DNA of 61,603 nt from Planctomycetota bacterium (GTDB lineage Bacteria > Planctomycetota > JAJSAM01 > JAJVHW01), in assembly GCA_021776825.1 (NCBI GenBank), contig JAJFFG010000069.1, positions 1-61,603 on the forward strand, read 5' to 3'. Shown here in pieces: positions 18,647-26,700 of the stretch (positions are counted from its first letter, which is position 1; every line of letters begins with the position of its first letter). The notes under the pieces are model-generated. The model did not search any database, was not told the DNA's origin, and saw only the letters and a list, made by a program, of their open reading frames with translations. Both the position numbers and the translations under genes were made by a program.

Positions 18647-20815
18647 ATGCACGACGAAGGGCGCGCGTCGCCCGCCGACGACCAGGGCGTTCCCACGGGG
18701 CTCGCGACGTGGGCCGAGCGCAACGAGCGCCGTGCCGTCGTCGCGATGGTCATGCTCTACGTCGGCTACTTCCTGACGCTCTGCATCCTGAAGTGGCGCG
18801 CGTTCGGCTACGACGACTTCGACCTCCCGATCTTCGATCAGGCGCTCTGGAACACAGCGCAGTTGAACGCGCCGCTGGGCGCATCGATCCGCTTCGGCTC
18901 GGTGCTCGCCGATCACACGCCGCTGATCCTGCTGTTGCTGACGCCGCTCTACTGGCTGCTCGGGTGGCTCGTGCCCGGCGCGTTGCTGCTCCTCTCCGTC
19001 CAGACGCTCGCGCTCGGCGGCGGCGCGTTCCCATTGCACGCGCTGGCCCGACGCGAGATCGGTCGCATCCCTGCGCTCGCCGTCACCGCCGCGTACCTCC
19101 TGCATCCGGCGCTCGGCTACATGAACCTCTTCGAGTTCCACCCCGGCGTTCTCGCGGTGCCGTTCGTGCTCGGAGCACTGGCCGCGCTCCACGCGGAGCG
19201 TTGGCGCGGGTTCGTGGTGTGCTGCGTCCTGGCACTCTCCTGCCGCGAGGACGTCGCCCTGCCGCTCGTTCTCATCGGCGCGTACGCCCTGTGGCGACGA
19301 CGCAGCAGCGGATTCCGTGGCTGGTCTCAACTGCGCTGGGGCGTGGTGCCGACGGCCCTGGGGCTCCTCTGGTTCGCCGTGGCCGTGGGCGTCGTGATCC
19401 CGGCGTTCCAGGCGGAGGGAGCCGCCACCGGCGCATCCCCCTTCGTGCAGCTCTACGGCTACCTCGTCGAGAGTCCGAGCGGAGAGCACGTCACGATCGG
19501 GGAGGTCGCCGGCGCCGTCCTGGGTGACCCCATGGGTGCGTACGCGCGCGCCTCGGCGATCGCCGGCAAGGACGTCCCGCTCTACACGCTGCAATTGCTC
19601 TCGCCGACCGGGGGATTGGCGCTCGTCGCTCCGCACGCGCTGCTCCCCGCGCTGCCGACGTACGTGCTCAACGTGCTCGCCGGGAAGTCGCCGCCGGCCA
19701 CCATCTGCTACCAGTACTCGGCCAACGTGCTGCCGTTCGTGTTCCTCGCGACGGTGCTCGGGATCGGCACGCTACGCCGGGTCAGCGCGATCCGGCAGCG
19801 CACGTGGATGCTCGCGGCATACGTCCTCGTGGCGGCGCTGGCGACGTCGAGCTCGTGGGGCAAGCAGCTCAGCCCCGTGGACGATCCTCTGGGCCATTCG
19901 GCGTTGTTCTCCGGACGCATCGCGATGGCGCAGCAGCGCTACGGCAATCGCATCGATCGTGATCACCTGGCCGAGGCCAAGGACGCGCTGATCGCGCTCG
20001 CCGCCACGCGTGCCGGCGAGCCCGGGATCGTGGCGTCGTTCGAGTTGCTACATCGCGTGCCAATGCGAGAGCGCCTGCATTCCTGGCACTACGTCCGCAT
20101 GGGTCGCGATCCCGTGACGGGTCACGAGGTCAGCTCGCCCGACGTCGACCTCGCTCTGATCGACTTCCGCGACGCCTTGACGTTCGCGGCGTTCGGCCAC
20201 GGCGCATCGTCGTCGCTGCAGCGCGAGTTCTTCGCCGCCGGTGATTGGCGCGTCGTGGCGCAGGCCGACAGCGCCGTGCTGCTGGCGCGCGACCTGGAGG
20301 GCCCACGCGCCCTGGACCTCGCACGACACACGCGCGCGGTACCGCCCAAAGACTGGTCGCCGCGACGGCTGACTCCCGACGTCGGGATGCTGTTCGACTC
20401 TGCGCTCGTCGAGGACGAGGGCGCACTGCTGCCCGACGCCATCGACGGGCGGGTCCTGCGCGTCGACCTCGACTGGAGCGTCACGCAGGAACGGCTGCGG
20501 GAGCTCGCGCAACAGACGAACGGCTTCGAGCACGAGGCTCCCCTGTGGCTCCGGTTCCGTGTGGAGGGCCCCGAGGGCGAGTGCTATCACCGGTCGTGGC
20601 CGCTCGGCTACACGCTGCACTCGCTCGGCGAGTGGACTGGCCGCGTCTCGGACTCGAGCGCGCCCACCAGTGTCGTCTCGTCGTCGTACCCGCTGTTGCT
20701 GCCAGCTGGGCTCCCGCCGGGTCGGTACGGCGTACAGGTGGCGCTCGCGCCGCACCCCGACGTGCGGGCACCAGCGATGGGCGCCGCGAACATCGGCTTC
20801 ATCGAGCTCCGCTAG
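18647..20815 (+). CDS. DUF2079 polytopic membrane protein
   Basis: Protein of 722 residues. DUF2079 hallmarks are clear: YDDFDLPIFDQALWNT near residue 62, and LGYMNLFEFHPGVLAVPF near 160. About ten to eleven hydrophobic segments fill residues 30-420. A large soluble C-terminal part (about 430-722), probably extracytoplasmic and beta-rich at the end, follows. The family is a GT-C-like membrane fold, so a polyprenyl-phosphate-sugar glycosyltransferase role is plausible but unproven. A repeat array lies just upstream, and its transcript probably ends at the hairpin at 20841-20874. Confidence 0.88.
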   Translation: MHDEGRASPADDQGVPTGLATWAERNERRAVVAMVMLYVGYFLTLCILKWRAFGYDDFDLPIFDQALWNTAQLNAPLGASIRFGSVLADHTPLILLLLTPLYWLLGWLVPGALLLLSVQTLALGGGAFPLHALARREIGRIPALAVTAAYLLHPALGYMNLFEFHPGVLAVPFVLGALAALHAERWRGFVVCCVLALSCREDVALPLVLIGAYALWRRRSSGFRGWSQLRWGVVPTALGLLWFAVAVGVVIPAFQAEGAATGASPFVQLYGYLVESPSGEHVTIGEVAGAVLGDPMGAYARASAIAGKDVPLYTLQLLSPTGGLALVAPHALLPALPTYVLNVLAGKSPPATICYQYSANVLPFVFLATVLGIGTLRRVSAIRQRTWMLAAYVLVAALATSSSWGKQLSPVDDPLGHSALFSGRIAMAQQRYGNRIDRDHLAEAKDALIALAATRAGEPGIVASFELLHRVPMRERLHSWHYVRMGRDPVTGHEVSSPDVDLALIDFRDALTFAAFGHGASSSLQREFFAAGDWRVVAQADSAVLLARDLEGPRALDLARHTRAVPPKDWSPRRLTPDVGMLFDSALVEDEGALLPDAIDGRVLRVDLDWSVTQERLRELAQQTNGFEHEAPLWLRFRVEGPEGECYHRSWPLGYTLHSLGEWTGRVSDSSAPTSVVSSSYPLLLPAGLPPGRYGVQVALAPHPDVRAPAMGAANIGFIELR

Positions 20816-20840
20816 GAGCCCAACGCGCGCCGAAATCGAA

Positions 20841-20874
20841 GACGGCGGCACCGGAGGTTTCCGGTGCCGCCGTC
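20841..20874. terminator. Bidirectional hairpin terminator between DUF2079 gene and glnII
   Basis: Perfect 14-bp stem: GACGGCGGCACCGG (20841-20854), loop AGGTTT, CCGGTGCCGCCGTC (20861-20874). It lies between two convergent stops (20815 and 20903). A T-rich tail is weak on both sides, as usual at this GC content. Confidence 0.8.
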
Positions 20875-20902
20875 GAGGTTGTTCGCCGGCGAACGATGCC
20901 GG

Positions 20903-21952
20903 CTACGCGTCGATGTCGAGGACGGTGCGCAGCATGCGGGCGCAGACCTCGTAGGGGTCCATGTTCGCCGCCGGACGACGATCCTCGAGGTAGCCGTAGC
21001 CGGCCTTCGCCACGTCGCGCGGGATGCGGATCGAAGCTCCGCGGTCCGCCACTCCGGACTTGAACTCGCCGATATGGCAGGTCTCGTGGAGGCCCGTCAG
21101 ACGCTGATCGAGGTCGGCACCGTAGACGGCGATGTGCTCGTCGTGCTTCTTGCTCAGCCGGTCGATGGCCGCGTCGATGGCCGCGCGACCCGTCTCGGGG
21201 TTGCGCATCTCGCGCGTCGAGAAGTTCGTGTGCGCGCCGGCGCCGTTCCAGTCACCGGGAACCGGCTTCGGGTGCAGTTTGGCCGAGATCTTGTACTCCT
21301 CGCCCGTGCGGTAGAGCAGCCAACGCGCCATCCAGAGGTGGTCCGAGATGTTGACCGGATCGGACGACTCGTTCGCGAATCCGCGATGGCCGATCTGGAA
21401 CTCCCACTGGCAGGGCATGACCTCGGCGTTGATGCCGTAGATCATGATGCCGGCCTGGATGCAGCGCCTCGTGTGCGCCTCGATCATCGGCCGGCCATAG
21501 ACCTCGTCAGCTCCGACGCCGCAGTAGAACGGGCCCTGCGGAGCGGGGAAGCCGTCCTTCGGCCAGCCGAAGGGATCGCGGCCGGCGAAGAGCGTGTACT
21601 CCTGCTCGATCCCGAACCACGGATCGTGATCCGCCGCACCCGCGTCGAGCACGGCCCGCAGCCGGGCGCGCGTGTTGCTCTCGTGGGGCGTGCCGTCGGA
21701 GTTCAGGACCTCGCAGAGCACGAGGTGGTTGCCCTCGCCGCGGAACGGGTCCGGCGTGAAGAGCACCGGTCGCAAGGTGCAGTCCGAGTCCGAGCCGCCC
21801 GCTTGCCACGTCGACGACCCGTCGAACCCCCAGTCGGGGAATGCGTCGAGCGTGACGTCGCCGTCGCCGGTCTCGATCACGCGCGCCTTCGAGCGCAGCT
21901 TCTTCGTCGGCGAGGCGCCGTCGATCCAGATGTACTCAGCCAGACTGTGCAT
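20903..21952 (-). CDS. glnII: Glutamine synthetase, GSII (eukaryote-like) type
   Basis: Protein of 349 residues, the short decameric GSII class rather than the 470-residue GSI. It makes glutamine from glutamate, ammonia and ATP in the cytoplasm. Signatures are WGFDGSST (near residue 41), the metal/glutamate site GIEQEYTLF, NAEVMPCQWEFQIG, NISDHLWMARWLLYRTGE, GDWNGAGAHTNFST and the C-terminal GVADRGASIRIPRDV. The ATG at 21952 follows AGGAG at good spacing. Two hairpins in the leader could affect expression (see 21964-22017). NAD-GDH 2 kb away gives the opposite arm of glutamate/ammonia balance. Confidence 0.95.
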   Translation of the reverse strand: MHSLAEYIWIDGASPTKKLRSKARVIETGDGDVTLDAFPDWGFDGSSTWQAGGSDSDCTLRPVLFTPDPFRGEGNHLVLCEVLNSDGTPHESNTRARLRAVLDAGAADHDPWFGIEQEYTLFAGRDPFGWPKDGFPAPQGPFYCGVGADEVYGRPMIEAHTRRCIQAGIMIYGINAEVMPCQWEFQIGHRGFANESSDPVNISDHLWMARWLLYRTGEEYKISAKLHPKPVPGDWNGAGAHTNFSTREMRNPETGRAAIDAAIDRLSKKHDEHIAVYGADLDQRLTGLHETCHIGEFKSGVADRGASIRIPRDVAKAGYGYLEDRRPAANMDPYEVCARMLRTVLDIDA

Positions 21953-21963
21953 GCGTCAGCTCC

Positions 21964-22017
21964 TGGGAGGGGCTCCTCCCAAGTGGGAAACCGGACGGCT
22001 CGCAAAGCCGCCCGTCC
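21964..22017 (-). promoter_or_regulatory. Leader hairpins upstream of glnII
   Basis: Hairpin 1 pairs TGGGAGG (21964-21970) with CCTCCCA (21975-21981), loop of 4, and abuts the ribosome-binding site of glnII. Hairpin 2 pairs GGACGG (21993-21998) with CCGTCC (22012-22017), with an inner GGCT/AGCC stem. They could form a structured mRNA leader, but no known riboswitch class is recognised. Confidence 0.35.
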
Positions 22018-22249
22018 AGGGTCTCGGAGGCGGGATCAGGGTCTCAGGTGTCGGCCAGCAGCGTCGGTCGGACAGCTTCGGTGAACCGTGTCCGTCAGAC
22101 CGAGTCCAGCAGGGTTCCCGCAGCCCGGAATCGGGCTCCGGAAGCGGGCGCGTTCCGGCTGGACCTGCAGATGCTAGACAGCCCCTCGGACACCGTTTTC
22201 GAGTCGCGCAGTGTGTCGCTCGGGGAGCGACCTCGTACGCTCGGACGCC

Positions 22250-22660
22250 GTGTCACAACACCGCCGACTCGCCGTCGCCGTTCTCGCAGCCAACGTCCTC
22301 GGCGGCGTCGCCTGGGTGGTGGCGCTCGTCAGTCGACACCCGATCGCGCTCTGGTTCACGGGGACCGACGAGCGGATGCTCGGCGTGTACGACTGGTTGG
22401 ACCCCACGCTGTACCTGGCGCTGCCGCTCTGGGCTCTGGTGGCCGTCGGGACGCGGCATCGATCGGCGCGGATCGCGCTGGCACTGACGGCGCTGGGGAC
22501 GGGCGTGGCGGCCCTCGGCGCGTGGGCGCCGGCCTGGCCGTTCGACCCCGGCCAGCCGCTCCGGCTGGCGTTGCTGGCGACCCCGTCGCCGGTCGTGGCG
22601 GGGTTGGTGTGGAGGTGGATGCGCGGGGAGGACGGACGATCGACCGACGACCGTCCGTAG
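22250..22660 (+). CDS. Small four-helix membrane protein
   Basis: Protein of about 136 residues from a GTG at 22250. Four hydrophobic segments are seen (LAVAVLAANVLGGVAWVVALV, PTLYLALPLWALVAVGT, IALALTALGTGVAALGAW, LRLALLATPSPVVAGLVW). No family recognised. The stop codon TAG lies inside the first bases of a family A repeat, so the repeat insertion defined or altered the 3' end. The start is uncertain; an alternative GTG lies at 22211. Confidence 0.55.
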   Translation: MSQHRRLAVAVLAANVLGGVAWVVALVSRHPIALWFTGTDERMLGVYDWLDPTLYLALPLWALVAVGTRHRSARIALALTALGTGVAALGAWAPAWPFDPGQPLRLALLATPSPVVAGLVWRWMRGEDGRSTDDRP

Positions 22661-22800
22661 GGGCGGATCTCCTGATCCGCCCGCGCCGACGGGTGTCGCT
22701 CGGGCCCAATCGGTGGATGGCGCTCAGCGAGAGACGATGGCGGATCGGGTGGCCACGGGCGAGCCACGTCGCAGCCCGATGACGCCATTGGTTCGGGGGA
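22655..22800 (+). repeat. Repeat family A, copy 3 (diverged 3' half)
   Basis: Hairpin GGGCGGATC (22661-22669) / GATCCGCCC (22674-22682), loop TCCT. The GATGGCGCTC block follows at about 22717 but the second hairpin is degraded. Confidence 0.75.
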
Positions 22801-22820
22801 CAATCGGATCGCACGCGATC

Positions 22821-22927
22821 CACCGATGGCCGTCCGAGTCACGGGCGTGGTCCGCCGAGCGCCATCGGACCGGCCTAGCCCGAGCGCCCCCCAGCGGGCA
22901 GGGCGGATCAGGAGATCCGCCCGTACG
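22821..22927 (-). repeat. Repeat family A, copy 4 (inverted)
   Basis: Reverse orientation: CCGATGGC (22823-22830) / GCCATCGG (22861-22868), then GGGCGGATC (22901-22909) / GATCCGCCC (22914-22922). Confidence 0.8.
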
Positions 22928-22971
22928 ACGTCATCGTCATAGAGTCCCGATGGAGTTGGCCGGCACGCCGT

Positions 22972-23079
22972 CGACCGATGGCCGTCCGAGTTGCGGGCGT
23001 CGTCCGCGGTGCGCCATCGGACCGGCATCGCCCGAGCGCACGCCAGCGGGCGGGGCGGACCAGGGGGTCCGCCCCTACG
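22972..23079 (-). repeat. Repeat family A, copy 5 (inverted)
   Basis: CCGATGGC (22975-22982) / GCCATCGG (23013-23020), then GGGCGGACC (23053-23061) / GGTCCGCCC (23066-23074), a stem kept by compensatory change relative to copies 2-4. Confidence 0.8.
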
Positions 23080-23089
23080 GCGCCGTTGA

Positions 23090-23784
23090 CGAGGCGAGCC
23101 GCCAGGAACGAAGGCGCCCCCCCGGGTCCGGATCCGAACCCGGGGCGCGGCGGTTGCGCGTCAGCGCAGGCGCCGTGAAGCGGGGGAATGCGTGCGCGGA
23201 GGTCCTCGACCGGCGCCGGTGGCGCTCGTCTGACGCGTGACGAGACCGAGCACACGCCAGACAGCAACAGAGGGGGCGGCGATTGCCACATGACCCTGAC
23301 GCGCCCACCAACCCAGCACCCGCAATCGGCGTGACCGCCTCCGCGTCAGCGCAAGCGCCGTGACGCGGGGAATGAGGCCGCGCAAGGCTGCGACCGAGGG
23401 GGCAGCTCTCGCGTGAGACGTGACGCAGCCGCGGAGCCGACCAAGGACATGGGAGGCGCGGCGATTGCCGAGCGCCCCGAGGCCCGTCACCAACCAGCCG
23501 CCAGCAATCGACGTGCCCCCCCGGGGCGCGGAGGTTGCGCGTCAGCGCAAGATCCGTGAAGCGGGGAATGCGTGCGCGGAGGTCCTCGACCGGCGCCGGT
23601 GGCTCTCGTCAGACGCGCGACGAGACCGAGCACACGCCAGACAACAACAGAGGGCGCGGCGATTGCCACATGACCCCGGCGCGCCCACCTACCAGGCGCC
23701 CTGCAATCGCCGTGACCGCGAGGCCCGGCGATTGCCGACAGCCCCCTCGAGCGTCCACCTACGACGGCCGGCAATCGCCGCGCC
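23090..23784 (-). repeat. Repeat family B, inverted array (about 4 units)
   Basis: No gene in this 0.7 kb. The reverse complement of 23523-23720 matches the first unit at 17629-17830 closely, including GGTCACGGCGATTGC, GTTGTTGTCTGGCGTGTG and GGTCGAGGACCTCCGCGC. It ends at the stop codon of the NAD-GDH gene. Confidence 0.75.
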
Positions 23785-26700
23785 TCAATCCTGCAGGGAT
23801 CGCAACTGCCGGCTCGCCACCGCGAGCATCGACAGCGTCACGTTCGGCACGGAGCGGAGCTCGGTCAGCAGCTGCTTCGAGCGAACGATCAGCGGACGAC
23901 GACCGGAGCTCCACGCGCGCAGCGCAGCGGACGGTGCCCCCTCGGGCTTCATCACCGCGAGCACCGACGAGGTCAGTTCGGCCTGCTGGAAACTCAGGTC
24001 GTCGACCAGCGCGCTCACGGCGAGTTTGTCCCACGCCGTGTCGGACGGAAGACGTGCCGCAGCGATGCGAAGCCAGTTGAAGCCGAAGCGAGTGCCCACC
24101 GCGAAGTACGTCCGCGCCACCGTCTCGAGATCGTGCTCGGACGTGGCGTCGATGCGGATGACGTCGCATGCCGTGGTCAGGAGCGACAGTCGCGCAACCC
24201 GCTCGGCAAGTTCATGCGGGCAACCGGCCTCGACGAGCGAGTGGCGGCGCTGCTTGAGCATCCGGCGCTGTTCGTTGTCGGTCAACGAGTCGAGACGATC
24301 GGCGAGAGCGGCGATGCCCTCGGCGTACCGGGTCACGGTCGCGGTCACGTCGAGCGGGCGCTTCTCGCGACGCAGGAACCAGACGGTGGCCGCGTTCATC
24401 GCGCGTCCGCACTCGGCGAAGAGGACGCCCTGGGCGGCCGCCGGCACCTCGTTGTCCAGCGCCTCGATGCGACGCCAGAAGCCCCGCATGTTGCAGATGT
24501 CGCGCGCGATCAGGAACGCGCGCGCGACATCGTCGGTCCCGAGGCCGGTGCGCTCGCGGACCTCGCGCACGAACGTGACGCCGACGCGGTTGACGATGTG
24601 GTTCGTCAGCATCGTGGCCACGATCTCGCGGCGCAGTCGATGCGAGGCCATGCGATCGCGGAAGCGCTCACGCAGCGGCGTCGGGAAGTAGCTGACCAGC
24701 GCATCGTCCATGCAGGTCTCGTCCGGCAGATTGGACCGGACCAGTTCGTCGAAGAGCTCGATCTTGGCGTACGCCATGAGCACGGCGATCTCGGGGCGGG
24801 TGAGACCCGTCCTCTCGGTCGCACGCTCGGCGAGCGCCTCGTCGTCGGGAAGGAACTCGACGCGGCGGTTGAGCCGCCCGGACTTCTCCAGCGCGCGCAT
24901 GTAGCGGCCCATGCGATCGAGCAGCCGACCGCCGAGACGCTGCGTGACACTGATGCACTGCGTCTGCAGGTAGTTGTCGCGCAGCACGAGTTCCGCGACC
25001 TCGTCGGTCATCTCGACGAGGAGCCGATTACGCTGCTTGCGCGTGAGGTCCCCGCTGCGCTCCGCGTCGCCGAGCAGGATCTTGATGTTGACCTCGTGGT
25101 CGGAGCAATCCACGCCCGCGGAGTTGTCGATTGCGTCGGTGTTGATCCGCCCGCCGCGGCGCGCAAACTGAATGCGGGCGCGCTGCGTGAGGCCGAGGTT
25201 CGCGCCCTCGCCGACGACGTTCGCGCGCAGCTCGGTCGCGGTGATCCGGAGGGCGTTGTTCGCGTGGTCACCGACCTGCGCGTCGGTCTCCTCGGCGTGA
25301 CGCACGTAGGTGCCGATGCCGCCAAGCCAGAGCAGCTCGACGTCGGCTTTCAGGATCTCGTTGATCACCTCGTTCGGCGTCGCGCGGTCGCTGGTCAGGC
25401 CGAGGAGCTTCTGCAACTGCGGCGTCAGTTTGATGGACTTCGCGCTGCGCGGGAACACGCCGCCGCCCTCGGAGATCAGCGTGCGGTCATAGTCGTCCCA
25501 CGACGACCGCGGCAGATCGAACAGGCGCTGGCGCTCGGCGAAGCTCGTGTCGGCATCTGGCGAGGGATCGATGAACACGTGCAGGTGATTGAACGCGGCG
25601 ACGAGACGGATGTGCCGCGAGAGCAGCATGCCGTTGCCGAACACGTCGCCGCCCATGTCGCCGACGCCCACGACCGTGAAGTCCTGCGTCTGCGTGTCCT
25701 TGCCCATCTCGCGGAAGTGCCGCTTCACGGACTCCCAACCACCGCGGGCGGTGATGCCCATCTTCTTGTGGTCGTAGCCCGCGGAGCCGCCGGACGCGTA
25801 CGCGTCGTCGAGCCAGAAGCCGAGCTCCGTCGAGATGCCGTTGGCGGTGTCGGAGAACGTGGCCGTTCCCTTGTCGGCAGCGACGACGAGATACGGATCG
25901 TCGTCGTCGCGACGCACGGTGTCCTCGGGCGGGACGACCTCGTCGCCGACCAGGTTGTCGGTGATGTCGAGCAGGCCCCGCATCATCGTGCTGTAGCAGG
26001 CCACGACCTCGGCCCAGAGCGCGTCGCGGTCAACGGGCGGACGCTTGACGACGAACCCGCCCTTCGAGCCGACCGGCACGATGACTGTGTTCTTCACCAT
26101 CTGCGCCTTCATCAGCCCCAGCACCTCGGTGCGGAAGTCCTCGCGCCGGTCCGACCAGCGAATGCCGCCGCGAGCGACGAACCCACCGCGCAGGTGCACG
26201 GCCTCGACGCGCGGGCTGTAGACGAAGATCTCGCGCAGCGGATGCGGCAACGGCAGGTTGGCGATCTCGCGCGAGGCGAGCTTCAGCGCCAGGCGGTCGC
26301 GCGGCGAGCCGTCGGTCTCGCGCTGGTAGAAGTTCGTCCGCAGCGTCGCCTCGATCACGCCGAGGAAGCGACGGATGATGCGGTCCTCGTCGAGGTTGGA
26401 GACGAACTCGAGCGCGGCCTCGACCTGCGAGACGATACCGGTCGCGGCCTCTTCGCGATCACCCTCGAAGGCCGGATCGAAGCGCGTGTGGAAGAGCTGC
26501 ACGAGGAGCGACGCGATGCCCGGGTTGCCCGCGAGCGTCTGCTCCATGTACTCCTGGCTGAACGCGATGCGCGCCTGCCGCAGGAACTTGCAGTACGCAC
26601 GCAGCACGGTGACCTCGCGCGCACAGAGTCCCGCGCGCAGCACCAGTTGATTGAAGCCGTCACTCTCGAGCTCGCCGCTCCAGACGCGCCGGAACGCATC

